From Prorocentrum cordatum (Eukaryota > Sar > Dinophyceae > Prorocentrales > Prorocentraceae), in the NCBI GenBank assembly GCA_963575745.1, contig CAUYUJ010003603.1:519632-583631 (forward strand): a DNA stretch of 64,000 bases, given 5' to 3'. Under the pieces are notes generated by a model. It was not told the origin of the DNA, did not search any database, and was given only the letters and a program-made list of their open reading frames with translations. Of the stretch, positions 21,129 through 32,252 are shown one piece after another (positions within the stretch are counted from its first letter, which is position 1; each line of letters begins with the position of its first letter). The position numbers and the translations under genes are program-made.

Positions 21129-22542
21129 TCACTCCCTGGCCGCAGCAAGGACCACCGCACCTCGCTCCGGGTCGGGGCCTGACCAGCGCAGAGGGACATC
21201 GCCCATTAAAGTTCTCGCCTGGGCTGGAAATCTTTCAATCGCAAATTTAATTGGTTGCATCAGCATTGCAATCATAATGGAGGTGGCCGCCGAGCATCCA
21301 GCCAAAACCCCTTGGAAAGAAACGAATGGCCCCGAAAGCGAGCCGAAATCATCAATCCCCGACGGGCAATATAAGTCTAGATGAACATCCAACCAAGGCG
21401 GAGCGGGAAACCGACCTGTCTTACAGTCTGAAACAGGACCAGGAGCTTTTTATAATTTCGTCGCATCTTATCATGTATAGCAAGAGGGCTACCGAGTGCC
21501 AGCCCCTGGCTCTGGCGACCTCGGCCGAATGGTTCAAATCGAACGCAGCGCCCGACGCACTTCCACGCTCCCCAGACCCCCAAAACCCCCGAGCACGACT
21601 CCCCGCCCCCCACTCATCGGTAACAGAACGCCGAATGCGTCCCCAGACTTGCAGAATCGTGTCTAGAATAGCGATAAGCCTGTGGCCGCCGTCGGGTTTT
21701 GGCAGCCTGACCAGCCCGCTCACCAAGCGCTTGCTCGGCCAGACGAGTGCCCTTTCACACTGCATAAGTAGCGACGCAAGCGCGGCTAGCACCGCATCAG
21801 AAAAAGGTATTGGATCGCAAGAGGATGGATCTTTACAACAGCCGACCGCCGCCTTCGGGGGAAATCGCGCAATCCATCTCCTCAGATCGTTGACCCCGAG
21901 CGGCGACGGGCTCGCCCAATCCTTCGAATCGCTCGGCAACTCCAAATCGTCGCAAGAATGAGTGGTCCAAACCTGGGACCATTCGCGGCACGTATCGTCG
22001 GCAAGCTCGAAAGATTGGACCCGATGCTCCTCGGTGAGCACCTCTTGGATTCCACAGACCCTGGTAAAACGATGGGCAGCTTTGGCCCCGTCGAGGAACG
22101 CCTCCCTGACCCAGGACTTCCAGGCTCCCTCTATGCTGGCCAAAAACACGGCCTCCTCATCCTGGGCCAGGGGCAAAACTCGCTCAATCAAATCGGGCGT
22201 AGACGGATCACCTATCACATCCACTCCAGACCTGAAAAACCTTGCCGTCAGCACGTCGAGGTGGGCGAAAACCCAGTCGAGCCTCTGGATCCTGCCGAGG
22301 AAGACCTCGGTGTCGATCAGAACCTTGGCAACGCGCTTCAACCTCCTCGGCTGCTCGTCCAAGTCCGCGTCAAGGTTGGGAATGTACGACCCCAGCGCGA
22401 TGCGCACACTACGCAGATGCCAGGCCCACCTGGCCGCGAACTCCACGCTGCATACTCGCACGAGGGTCGAGGTTTCCGATGCTGTGGGACTGCGCGGTGC
22501 TTCTTCCAACGAGCTTGGTGCTCCCCAGCTCTGCCTTCGCAA
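21129..22542 (-). pseudogene. LINE A reverse transcriptase
   Basis: The frame 22542-21421 carries the pre-RT linker and RT fingers, including LVRLPKPDGGHR (KPDGG at 21699-21685) and IAILDTILQVWGRIR. It then reaches ALLLYMIRCDEII, where related elements have D in motif A (compare VWDGMKYY in LINE C); Tyr stands in its place here. A frameshift near 21.4 kb leads to 21392-21129 with motif B (GVLAGCSAAT) and motif C, where the expected Y-x-D-D reads LMGD (21206-21195). Loss of acidic residues at motif A and of one at motif C means no catalysis is expected. Assignment rests on motif order and spacing. Confidence 0.75.
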
Positions 22543-23503
22543 CCGTGGCGACGGGGTCCAACAACATCATGCCGGTCCAAAAGCTCAGCCTCGATACCCT
22601 GAATCGTTAAGTCCCAGAAATTTGCCAACTGATCAGCTGTCGTGGCATGTTGAATATCATCACGAAACTGCTTCCAATCACGCGGAAACCGCCCACAACC
22701 TGGCTTGGCCAGTGCAGGAAGAGGTGTTGGTTGATCAGCAACCCGGCACCTCAAGACTGCGTCTTTAGCGTGAATTTTCATCAGCGCAGGCCTATGTGGC
22801 CAGATCGTCGCAGTGTCCACCACTTCAATCATTCCAGAACGGATGGCGAACCTTTCAGACATGATAAAGTAATCGATCGTCGTACTTGGTGTATTCTGAA
22901 TACATGTGGGCGCAGACGGTGCCACTAGAACTCCTCCTTTTGAAGTCGCCCATGGCTGCATCAGAGCGTGGTCCATGTTGTAAGCAGCTGCAACAATCCA
23001 CTCATACCCATTTGCTCGCACTCTGAGCAGATACTGAGTCAACATCGTGAGCAATGTCATATCATTATGTCCCATCTCTTCGCTGACGTGGAGATAAGCT
23101 GACACTGCCACGAAGCCTCCTTTGAACCAAGTGTGCACTAGCGCCGCAACAATTCTCTCGTCCAGCAGCACACCTTTGGTGTCTGCCAGCAACGGCCCAG
23201 CCGTCACCTGCACCTTCTTCGGCGCAATCACCGCCACGCCACCGCTTGTGCCATGCCCGTGGCCAGTCTCCTTGGCTGGGGCCCACGCACCGTGGTAGCC
23301 GACCGCACTCATGCGTCCTTGAACTGATCCCATCTTCGCAGCCGTGACGTGCTCCTGCATGCAGATGCATCTTCTCATGCATCCTGGAAATGCTCCTGCA
23401 CGCACATGATAGGCTGCTCATCTCCTAGCTCAGGAGCACCAGCCTCGAACAGCTCAGCAAGCGGGTTGAACGACGCACTGTTGACAGTAGCAATGCGCGC
23501 CAT
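22543..23503 (-). pseudogene. LINE A AP-like endonuclease (EEP) domain
   Basis: Begins at ATG 23503 with MARIATVNSASFN, the T-x-N first strand of EEP endonucleases, then VQEH. A small duplication with a stop near 23.39 kb repeats the Gln-Glu-His motif (MQEH) in a new frame. Next come SGGVAVIAP, VAVSAYLH, IVAAAYNM (where active enzymes have G-D-F-N), TIDYFIMS and WPHRPAL (in place of S-D-H-x-P). The catalytic Asp of GDFN and that of SDH are both missing, so the enzyme is presumably inactive. Unlike LINEs B and C, this EEP has no long simple-sequence insertion. Confidence 0.75.
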
Positions 23504-23558
23504 GATGCCGACAAAAGAGAATAAGCGCACATACATGCCAAACAACGCCAATTGCCAA

Positions 23559-24833
23559 CTACGCCGCCTTGTGCCGCTTCGCGAACGACGACAACATGGC
23601 GCCCGTCCTCTCGGCTGCTTCACGCAATTCAATTTCATCATCTGGCACCTGCTGCTCGACCGAGCGGAGGGATTCTCGCAGCACCTCTGGATCGCCCGCC
23701 TCCGACGGGATGGCTTGCTCCCGGCGCTGCCAGTGCTCAGCCGTCGCAGCTGCAGCAGCCTGAGCGGCCTGCTCGGCCTCCTGCTGCTGCTGCTGCCGCT
23801 GCCTCGCCTGCTCGGCGGCGCGACGCTGCTGAGCACGGCGCAGTTCCTCCGCCGCCTTCGCCTCAGCCAAACACTCGAACAGCTGCTGCGCCAAAGCCGG
23901 CTTGCCACCAAAGCCCCCGAGCAATTCGCCGCATTTCTCGACCGCGAGGTTGCTGGCAAGGAGCTGCTTGAGCCCCTGTGCGCCGTCGTCAATGGGCTTC
24001 TCAGGGGCCCGCGGTGCGCCAGCCACCAACTGGCACCGCTCGGCCTCCAACTCCGTGAATTCCGTGATTGTGGCCTGAAGCGCCTTGGCCGCGTCCTCCA
24101 CAGCCTTCTGCGCTTCTGCCATTACCTGCTTGAGATCCTCGACCACTTCGGTCTGGCGCTCCCGCTGTTTGACCAACTCCGCGTGCTGAAAGGACATATC
24201 TTTGAGCCGCGTGTCCAAAGACTTGCCGCGAGTGATCTGACCTCGCAAGGTGGTCTGACGCGCTCGCAACTTCTCCTGCAACTCATTCAACGCTGGGCCT
24301 TCCACATCTGCAACTTTCTGCAGCTTCTCGGTGACTGCCCCGAGCTCCTTGCGTAAGTCTGCGTCGCTGTCCTCGCCCTCGTCAACATCCATGGTGTCGC
24401 CGCCGGGCTTTGTTGCGGCCTCCTTCTTCCGTAGCTGTGTGACTTCATCGCGCAACCTCTTGAGTTCGGCAGTGAGCTTGGGGTCGGGCTGCGCTGGGGC
24501 CTGAAGTGCCGACACAGAGGGAGCGGCTGGCTGCTTGATCCCTGCAAATGTTGACGCCTTGGGCTGCTTGCAAAGCGAGCAGTGATCGAGATCCGCTCTG
24601 TTCCACCACCTATCGCCAGTCTGATGCGACCAGCACTGCTTGCAATACCATGGCTTAGCCCACGCCTGGCGTCTCTGCCTGTGACCTGAGGACGGCGCAC
24701 CGCCTTGAGAGGCATGAAACGGCGCTATGGGCCTTCCGTACTCGAGAGTGAAAAGAAATCGTGCTGTGCTCAGAGGGAAAACCCGCGTACAGTACACGGT
24801 ATGCAGCAACGCCTCCAGGCTTGGGCAGGCCAT
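23559..24833 (-). CDS. LINE A ORF1: zinc ribbon and long coiled coil
   Basis: An uninterrupted 424-codon frame. Near residue 60 WYCKQC and later CSLCKQPK give C-x2-C ... C-x2-C, a RanBP2-like zinc ribbon with Trp. A Pro/Ala linker, an acidic MDVDEGEDSD stretch and ~200 residues of heptad-like charged helix follow, including a Gln/Ala-rich segment. This suits a LINE ORF1 RNA-binding, self-associating protein, but I recognise no RRM. There is no ATG at the left edge; the open frame begins ~57 nt after the inner SL relic, so the original start is lost or lies downstream. It is the best-preserved part of LINE A. Confidence 0.65.
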   Translation of the reverse strand: MACPSLEALLHTVYCTRVFPLSTARFLFTLEYGRPIAPFHASQGGAPSSGHRQRRQAWAKPWYCKQCWSHQTGDRWWNRADLDHCSLCKQPKASTFAGIKQPAAPSVSALQAPAQPDPKLTAELKRLRDEVTQLRKKEAATKPGGDTMDVDEGEDSDADLRKELGAVTEKLQKVADVEGPALNELQEKLRARQTTLRGQITRGKSLDTRLKDMSFQHAELVKQRERQTEVVEDLKQVMAEAQKAVEDAAKALQATITEFTELEAERCQLVAGAPRAPEKPIDDGAQGLKQLLASNLAVEKCGELLGGFGGKPALAQQLFECLAEAKAAEELRRAQQRRAAEQARQRQQQQQEAEQAAQAAAAATAEHWQRREQAIPSEAGDPEVLRESLRSVEQQVPDDEIELREAAERTGAMLSSFAKRHKAA

Positions 24834-24889
24834 TCGGGAGACACGAGAGCGGTCGGGGGCCGCACCTCCCCCACGCCCGAATCACAACT

Positions 24890-24909
24890 CTTGAGCGAAA
24901 CGCTACGGA
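24890..24909 (-). other. Inner spliced-leader relic of LINE A
   Basis: On the minus strand reads TCCGTAGCGTTTCGCTCAAG, the SL sequence with two 1-nt deletions and one or two substitutions. It directly abuts the outer relic (24931-24910) and is the more diverged, as expected for the older of two additions. Confidence 0.8.
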
Positions 24910-24931
24910 CTTGAGCCAAAATGGCGATGGA
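24910..24931 (-). other. Outer spliced-leader relic of LINE A
   Basis: On the minus strand ends GCCATTTTGGCTCAAG and matches the 22-nt dinoflagellate SL at 20 positions (differences at SL positions 4 and 6). Immediately upstream on that strand is a pyrimidine-rich tract (the complement of 24940-25660). Confidence 0.9.
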
Positions 24932-24939
24932 CAAGGTGA

Positions 24940-25975
24940 GAGGAGGAGGAGGTGAAGGAAGAGGACGAGGAGGGCGCGGAACGAGGACGACTAAAGGGGT
25001 ATGAGAGGGACAAGGACGAGAGGGGAGGCAAAGGGAGAGGGAGGAAGTGAACGAGCCGGGGGGGGAGAAGGGAGGAGGAGGTGGGGGAGGAGGACCAGAA
25101 GGAAAAGGAAAGGGGATAGGAAATGGAAGAGGAGGAGGAGGAGGAAAACGCAGAGGGCGAGGAAGGAGGGTGGGTAGGGAGGAGGGGTGCGGAGGAGGAG
25201 GAGGAGTAGGAGGAGGAAGATGGAGGAGGAAAATGAGGGGGGCGAGAAGAAGGAGGTAGAGGGGAGGAGGGAGAGCAGGAGAGGAGGACGGAGGACGAGG
25301 AGGAGGAGGAGGAGGAAGATAGAGGAGGAGGAAGATAGAGGAGGAGGACGAGGAGGAGGAGCAGGAGGAGGAAGAGGAGGAGGGAGGAGGAGGGAGGAGG
25401 AGCAGGAGGAGGAGGATGATGGAGGCGGCAGGAGGAGCAGGAGGATGAAGTCGGAGGGGGGAGGACGGGGGACGAGGAAAACGATGAGGGGCGAACGAAA
25501 TCACACACTTCTGGAGCCACGGACGAAGCAAGGAGGCGACGAGGAGGCAGGGCCGGGGAGGCAGGGCCGGGGAGGAGGAGGAGGAGGAGGAGGAGGAGGA
25601 GGAGGAGGAGGCGACGGGGCGAGGAGGAGGAAGGGAGGGAGGCAGGAGGGAGGGCAGGAGGGCGACGACGACGACGACGACGAGGGCGAGGACGACGACG
25701 AGGGCGAGGACACGGCTGGGAGAGGCGAGGGCGGGCGTGGGCGAGGGCGAAGACGACGGCGAGGGCGGACAGCACGACGACGCGCCAGAGGCCAGCCGCC
25801 GAGCGCGCCGCGGGTCGCCTGCCCGCCGCTCGTCGCCGTCGCCGTCGCCGTCGTCGTCGGCATCGTCGTATTCATCGTCACTCTCATCGTGCCAATCGTC
25901 GTCGCCGTCCTCGTCGCCGTCGCCGCCATCGTCGTCGCCATCGCCCTCGTCGTACGACGATAGCGCAGCCCGCGG
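24940..25975 (-). repeat. Polypyrimidine tract (minus), with CGTCGT repeats at its far end
   Basis: On the plus strand it is GGA/GAG-rich; on the strand of LINE A it is ~0.7 kb of CTC/TCC repeats leading into the SL relics. 25660-25730 is GAC/GAG and 25820-25970 is CGTCGTCGCC-type triplets. Long frames on both strands translate as Ser/Pro or Arg/Gly/Glu repeats and are not genes. Confidence 0.85.
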
Positions 25976-26237
25976 GGATGCTAAGTGCACGTTCTGGATT
26001 GCTTGCATCATCATCTTTTGGACCTTCTACCCTGGCGTGATCGCCTTCCATCCCAAGGCCTCGGTGCCGCCTTCCCCGATCCAGATGACAACGTTCAATC
26101 CTCGCCTTCGCGCCCAAGCGGCATCAAGTCATACCGTCCACCTGCTTCCTCTCATCCCCTCCATTTGGCGCCCATTCCTGTTTGGGCTGTTTCCCAATGA
26201 AGAGGAGGTGGCTCTCCGCTTCTTACTGACATCTTGG

Positions 26238-26259
26238 CGTCGTGATCGAGATCACGACG
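26238..26259. repeat. 22-nt perfect palindrome
   Basis: CGTCGTGATC and GATCACGACG separated by GA, directly next to the inverted-repeat element at 26261. Confidence 0.85.
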
Positions 26260-26260
26260 G

Positions 26261-26427
26261 GCCTTTAGGCTTAAGTCGGGCCTGTTCCTCTACAGGAAGA
26301 ATACTTAAAAAATAGTCTGGGGACGATTTTTGAGTTCGTTTGATTATTTTTGGCGTGTTTTTGGGGTATGTCTAATTTTTCGTCGAAAATCGCCCTGTAG
26401 GGGGACAGGCCCGACCAAACTTTAGGC
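26261..26427. repeat. Inverted-repeat element, ~35-bp arms
   Basis: Left arm 26261-26296 (GGCTTAAGTCGGGCCTGTTC and on) pairs with right arm 26394-26427 (GGACAGGCCCGACC, ending TTTAGGC). The AT-rich centre has a further CGATTTTT/AAAATCG pairing. Fifth hairpin-type element of the window. Confidence 0.7.
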
Positions 26428-28056
26428 ATCTCCTTGCGGGCCACGGGGCCTGCACGGACCGACCCCGGTTCGTGAAATCGGGCGCGACGCTGGGGTCGAG
26501 ATCTCAGCACGAGGACGGGGTCGAGGTGCGTGTCGTGATTTTTGTCATGCTGTGATGGCCTCCGGCCAGTGCCGCCGATCTGGGGGGCTTCGGATTCGGT
26601 GATCTTGGAGTCGTCGGGGACGCTGTTTTGGAGGGAGGGCGCTCTTGGAATCGTCGGGGACGCTTCTTGGAGCTGACGTGCCCTCTGGGAGGGTGCCTGG
26701 AGCGATCCTGGGGGGGTCCGGGAAGGGTTCCTGGGGGCGGTAGCGGCTAGATCTGAGGGGGGGCCCTGGGACCCCCCGAAACGTCTTGGGGATGCGCAAA
26801 TCATTAAGACAACGCCAGATGGGGGAGGATGAGGTCGAGATTCATGTCGTGATTTGTCAAATTTCGTTCAACGTTGGCATATCGGGATTATCTTCCTCGC
26901 CCTGTTCTCGTCTTCTCGTTGTCTTCCTTCACCGTCTCCCCCAATGCTAGTAGGTCATTGTGTCCAGGGTCTGTGCGGTGCCAAGAGGGGCGGCCGGAGC
27001 GGAAGGAGGGTGGGAGGGGAAGGAGTGGGAAGAGGTGGAGCACCTACCCTGAGGACGAAGATGAGAGCAGGAGGAGGTGGAGGGGAAGAGCAGCAGGAAG
27101 AGGCTGGGAGGAGGAGTCGGATGATGGGAGGGGGAGGAGGATGAAGAGGTGGACCAGGAGCCCCTGCGCGGTCGCCTTACAGCCCAGGGTCTCGGCGTTG
27201 CCACGTGGGGGGGCGAGGGGTTAAGAGGAAGGGAGGCGCTGGCGCAGGGAGAAGACAGATCCCCCCTGCTCTTCTTCCTGCTGCTGCTCGTTCTCCTTCT
27301 CCATTCCTCCCTTCTCATGTCTTGCTTCTGGTGGAGAGAGAGGTGCTTCTGGGTCTTCCCAGGCGCTCCGTTTTCAGACTGCTGTGCCCAGGCGCTGCAG
27401 AGGATGTGAACGTCAAAAAAAGAACTCCCTTCTCATCTTGAAGGTCCGTACGAGTCATTGTGTCCAGGCCAAGTTGGCTCAACGTATCGCCGTTGTCGGA
27501 ATCTCGTGCACAGAGAGGGGTGGAGGAAGAAGGAGGGGGGGAGAAGAAACGTGATCTGGAGGAGGGGTAAATCGAGGTGGTCCGCCAACATTTGGATGAA
27601 AGGGAAAGGAGGAGGAAGTAGGAGCAGGGGGAGGGGAGGGGGAGGAGGATGAAGGGGGGGAAGAGGTGTCCCCCCCCCCCGGCCCACCAGCGTCACATCC
27701 TTGCATCCCAAAAGGTTCGGGTGCTGCCGAAGGGGGTGGGGCACCACACGTGACTGCATGGTATTGACACAAGTGGGGGTGAAGGGTGAAGGATTGGCTT
27801 CTCAGTCCACCCTCCCGCTGTCTCCATTCTGTGTGCGGTGTTATCGATTCGACTGCACCGCGGCATGCTGACACGCTCGCTCGCTCCCTCTACCCATCCT
27901 CCTTCCTCTCCCTCCTGCCTGCCTCCGCTTCTTCTCCCAGGCCCTATGCCCCTCTCCTGCCTCTCCTCCTCCTGCCTCTCCCGAATCCCTTCGCCTGACT
28001 CCCAAAAAAGTGTTTGCACTGGGGGGTTCTTAATTATTTTCCAACGAGCTGGGCTG
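26428..28056. other. No recognised gene; purine- and pyrimidine-rich low complexity
   Basis: GGA-rich DNA at about 26990-27145 and 27500-27660 and CTC-rich DNA at 27240-27320 and 27870-27990. The phrase GAGGTGCGTGTCGTGATTT near 26522 recurs in altered form near 26833. No domain found in any frame. Confidence 0.5.
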
Positions 28057-28250
28057 GTGTGCCGCTCTGGCTGGTATGTGGCTGGCGTCGCCGCCCCGTC
28101 GCCGCCTCGTCGCCTCCCGTCGTCTGAGTCAGTGTGCCTCTCTGGCGGCTATGTGGCCGCTGTCGCCGCCTCGTCACCGCCCATTGTTTGGGCCAGTGTG
28201 GCGGTCTGGCGGCTATGTTGTCGCCGTCGCCGCCTCGTCGTCGCCCTCGA
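28057..28250 (+). repeat. 64-75-bp tandem repeat, three copies
   Basis: CTCTGGCGGCTATGTGGCCG-type units start near 28066, 28141 and 28205, each followed by CGCCGCCTCGTC. The unit length varies by 11 bp. Confidence 0.7.
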
Positions 28251-29520
28251 TTCCTTTTAAAAAATATTACCCCCCCCCCCCCAGGTTTTATCGGTACACT
28301 TTTCGCGTTGCAATTTACATGCGGTTTTGCCCCATCGTCCATCATAAATATGAACCCATACCATCCCAGCCGAGCTGGGTTCGACTCCCCCCGCCATCCT
28401 TTTGAAAAAAAAAAGAATCCTTTGCAACAAGTGTGACGCACTGCGAACGCGCGCGTGCCGAAATCCTTCAAAACCCTTCGGTGTCGTAAAGATTAAAAAA
28501 TCGAGTGTCCAACAAACATACCAAATCACGTGGTTTCACAACAGTCATTCTCAAACACAAACAATAAGACGTGCGTTTTGCAAGTTCCTAAGAACACCAT
28601 CGGTTCTGCAACAGCTTTAGAACATAATACCAAACGGGTTTCGCGCGCGCGCATGTCGAAACTGTTCGAACGCCTTTTGCGCGCGTGCCGTCGCGAGAAT
28701 GCTTCGTTTGCAAAAAATGGGACGAAGTGCGCACGCGCGCGTCGTCGCGCGCGCCTGCCGAAATCCTTCAAAAACTGTAAGTTGCGTAGCGATGGCAAAA
28801 CCGAATGTCCAATCCACATTCAAAATCATATGGTTTCGCAACATCAGCTTTCAAACATAAGAAGAAAACAAACACAAACTTGCGCGCGCGCTCTTGCGAA
28901 ATCGTAAGAAACCCAGTGGGTTGTCAGCATGTTCAGTAAACTCTGCCGAACGGGCCTCTGGCGCTGCATGCCGACATCATTCGCACGCCCTTGCGCGCGT
29001 GCTGGGGCGGCACGATCCGTGTCAAATAAAACCATGCGGGCCACTCCCGCGCGTCGGCCGAGCGCGCATGTTGAACGATTTCCAAAACCTTCATCACCGA
29101 CGAGAGGACTCCGTTATCATCGTCTGCGTGATCAGCATTGGCGCTTGCGTTGGCCGCGCCGTCGTCGGTGCGAACATTGTCACCACCATCGCCACTATCA
29201 GCATCGCGTCTACCGTATTCGGCGTTGTCATGATACCGCGCCCGCCAAATTCGCCGACTCGCAGTGCTATGCCCAGCGGTCAACGCCACCGCGGCCGCGT
29301 CTGTGGCGCCAAACTAACTGGCCGCTGCACGCGCGTGCTCGGGATGGCGCGGCCGTAGAGATGCACCAGCCAACGCCAAGCATGCATCGCAATCGCCACC
29401 GCATGGGTTTTGCAAACCAAGTTGCGGATGGGTGGGTGGGATTGCAAGAGCATGGGATGTGGCAACTCGTTTGTTAAAATCGAAAGCACCGCATATATTG
29501 CACCACATATATTCCCCCCT
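28251..29520 (+). repeat. GC-rich dispersed repeat R, copy 1
   Basis: Begins with a C-run and a GCCCCATCGTCCATC block and continues through CGCGCGCGCATGTCGAAAC, CGTCGTCGCGCGCGC, CCGAATGTCCAA, ATACCGCGCCCGCC and a terminal CAAACCAAGTTGCGG to GCACCGCATATATTGCACC. Copies in the same order lie at 37030-37965 and 38410-39690, with shorter pieces at 29560-30440 and 30440-30785. I find no protein domain. At 28375-28390 GGTTCGACTCCC resembles a tRNA B box and is followed 12 nt later by a run of A. Confidence 0.7.
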
Positions 29521-29559
29521 CTTCAAAGAAATTAGATAGCGCCCCCACCAGCACCCCGG

Positions 29560-30440
29560 GAGTGCCACTCCCCCTCTGGGCGCTGCAATTAACATATGAG
29601 TCTGCCGCCTCCTTGTTCATTTTCCATGCGAACACATACCATCCAAGTTGGTATCAGATCCCCCCATCATCCCTGTCAAATAATACCATGCGGTGCACAT
29701 GCGTTGATCTAAGATGAGCTCAATGCACGAAACCCATGAAATAATACCACGCGGACCACACGCGCGCGCCATACGAAATCTTTACAAAACCTTTTTGTTC
29801 GCGCGGCGACTTCACCGCAAAATCATAGCACCCGATGCCTTTCTCAAGACAAAGTTTCAACATGTCATGTCGCGCGCTTTTGCGGATTCCTCGGAAACCC
29901 AATTCATTGTTGTTTAACTTTCCTGTCCAAGGAGGCCCCCGTGCGCGCACGTCGAACTTGTTCCAATGCCCTCGCGCGCTTGCCAGAGGCATGGCCCCTG
30001 TCAAATAATACCACGCGGGGCGCCGTCATCGTCGCCATTGCCGTCGGAAGCGCTGCGATCATTCTCATCGTCGTTTGCCGACGCCGCCGTCCGCGCTGTC
30101 TCCCGCATGATGGACTTTTCCCGCGCGACAAGCGCCCGCGCGCCAACGAACGAGACGAAAGTGCCGGAGGAACTCAACGCTGCGACTGCACTCGCGATCT
30201 TACGAATTCTGCCAACCGCCCCTTTGTCGTTTGTCGACGCTGTCGCCCGCGCTGTCTCCCGCAAGATGGACTTTGCCCGCGCCGCGACGGTCCGCGCGCC
30301 AGTGAGTTCGATGAAATTCGCGGACGAGCTCCACGCTGCAACTGCAGTCGCGACCTCATGAGTTTTGCCGATCGAGATGCGGGTGGGAGGGCGGGATGTT
30401 TGCACGAGCGTGGGAGGTGGTCGCGCTCGGCGCAGAGCGG
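29560..30440 (+). repeat. Dispersed repeat R, rearranged copy 2
   Basis: Contains several occurrences of GTCAAATAATACCANGCGG (29677, 29999 and variants near 29740 and 29036) and the GTTGCCGA/CATCGTC-rich region. 30080-30170 and 30230-30320 repeat each other (GCTGTCTCCCGCANGATGGAC), a ~120-bp duplication. Confidence 0.6.
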
Positions 30441-30785
30441 TTCCCTGTTTGAAAATTAGGCCCCCCCCGCTCTATCGGCACATCGTTTCGTCTTGCAATA
30501 TGCATGCGATTTTGCCCCACCGTCCATCCTGAGCACGCACGTGTAGCATCCCAGCCGAGCTGGTTTCGCCCCCCCCCCCCCCCCCCCGCCATCTTCTTCT
30601 GCAGTAAATCGCATGCGCGCGCACTCGTTGATTTAAAATTTTCAGTTTTCATGAACCCATTGCAAAGGACGAGACGAAGTGCGCGCGCGCGTCGTCGCGC
30701 GCGCACGCTGCAATCTTTCAAGAACTCCCGTTTTCGGAAGGCTTCCAAAATCGAGCGCCCAGAAAACTCATAAACAGTTTCAACA
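30441..30785 (+). repeat. Dispersed repeat R, partial copy 3
   Basis: Repeats the leading block (CGCTCTATCGGCAC, CCCACCGTCCATCC, a 20-nt C-run, CGTCGTCGCGCGCGC) and stops at AAACTCATAAACAG, just before the ~90-bp satellite. Confidence 0.65.
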
Positions 30786-30849
30786 AAGAACCCGCCATAA
30801 TTATGTTCCTGCGAGCACCGCGAGGGAGATGAGACGGAGGGCGGGGGCG

Positions 30850-31710
30850 CGCGCGAACTCTGCCACAGGGGCCTTCGGCGGAGCTCCCTATAGAGCCGAA
30901 GCCTGCGAGCGGTGTGCCGAATTGAGGGGTGTGCCGAAATGGGCTGGGGGCGCACACGAACCCTGCCATTGCGGGGAATTCGGCGGAGCTCGCCACGTGG
31001 CCACGAAGCGCGCGAGGGGCGCGTCGACATGGACGGGGGGGCACATGCGAACCCTGCCAGTGGGGCCTTCGGTGGGGCTCGCTATGGGGCCACGAAGCGC
31101 GCGTGGGGCGTGCCGAAATGGGCGGGGGGGCGCATGCGAACCCTGCCACTGCGGCCTTCGGTGGAGCTCCTTGCGGGGCGGCCACGAAGCGCGCGATGGG
31201 GCGTGCCGAAAAATGGGCGGGGGGCGCATGCGAACCCTTCATTGGGGCGCTCGGCGGAGCTCCTTACGCGGCCACGAAGCGCGCGAGGGGCGCGTAGATA
31301 TGGGCGGGGGGGCGCAGACAGACCATGCTACAGGGGCCTTTTTGCGGAGTTCCCCATGGGGCCACGGAGCGCGCGACGGGGCGCGCCGACATGGGCGGGG
31401 AGGGGGGGGGCGTGCGAACCCTGTCATTGGGGCCTTCGGCGGAGCTCCCCATGGGGCCACGAAGCGCGCGAGTGGCGCGCCGACTTGGGCGGGGGGGCGC
31501 ATGCGAACCCTGCCACTGCGACCTTCGGTGGAGCTCCCTACGGAGCCGCGAAGCTTGCGAGGGGTGCGCCGAAATGGGCGGGGGGGCGCATGCGAACTAT
31601 GCCACAGGGGCCTCCGGTGGAGCTCGCCGCGGGGCCACGAAGCGCGCGAGGGGTGCGCCGAAACGGACGGGGGGGCAGGGGGAGAAGGAGGACAATTCGG
31701 GGACCGTCAT
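30850..31710 (+). repeat. Satellite S (~88-95 bp), block 1
   Basis: About nine units of GGCCTTCGGTGGAGCTCC ... GGGGCCACGAAGCGCGCG ... ATGGGCGGGGGGCGC, diverged and variable in length. Related arrays occur at 34955-36930 and 60175-60945. Frames remain open in several phases because of the GC-rich unit. Confidence 0.85.
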
Positions 31711-32252
31711 TTCAAAACGAGGGCCCAACACCACTGGATGGTTTGGAAAAATATCCCGGCGAAGCAACCTAACAGCGATGTGTAGGAGCATAGCTGGAAG
31801 CATTCCCCTTAAAATTCACATGAGAAACCCTGGGAAGCAATCAGTACCCCCCCCCCCCCCTCATCAGAGGAAATTATAACGCTTCCGGCACCGGGGCCGG
31901 GGCGGAAGCGATATCCCCCGCAGGTCACCAGAGGTCCGCGGAGGGGAGGTCCCCAGAGGTTCCCAGGAGGCATCCAGAAAGGCCTCCACAAGCCTCTGAA
32001 TGCCCGGTCCCCTTGTAGTCCAGAGCCCAGCGACAAGGCACACCTGCCCAGAGTCGCTTCCTGTGATTCTGTGCGTTTCTGTGAGATTCGTCAGAGATTC
32101 CTCTGATACTCCGATTGGCTTCTTTTGAGATTCCTTGCCTTTTCCATTGTGATTATGTTGGGGCTCCTTTGAGACTCCTTTTGTGTTTCTTTGATGTTAT
32201 TCTGGGGGTCCCTTGAGGCCCCGGTCATATCCGTTTGATACCCCATTGCTTA
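31711..32252. other. Satellite S flank and unrecognised DNA
   Basis: Starts with TTCAAAACGAGGGCCCAAC (31711 on), which recurs at 37001 after satellite block 2. A C-run lies near 31846. The rest is unique-looking with TTTGAGATTCCTT-type words leading into the 395-bp duplication. Confidence 0.45.

Larger units (their letters stand above)
18815..24931 (-). mobile_element. LINE A: degenerate non-LTR retrotransposon with tandem SL relics
   Basis: On the minus strand, in order: two SL relics (24931-24890), a zinc-ribbon/coiled-coil ORF1, an AP-like endonuclease (EEP), RT, a Cys/His finger, an RNase H-like C-terminal part and a terminal Cys domain. LINE C has the same order. Frameshifts separate the parts and RT active-site residues are lost, so it is a dead copy. 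The 3' end is placed only by the last recognisable domain. Confidence 0.85.

Noticed and set aside
24770-26014. 414-codon minus frame upstream of LINE A
   Set aside because: Ser/Pro-rich product of the polypyrimidine tract, running through the SL relics into an unrelated phase.
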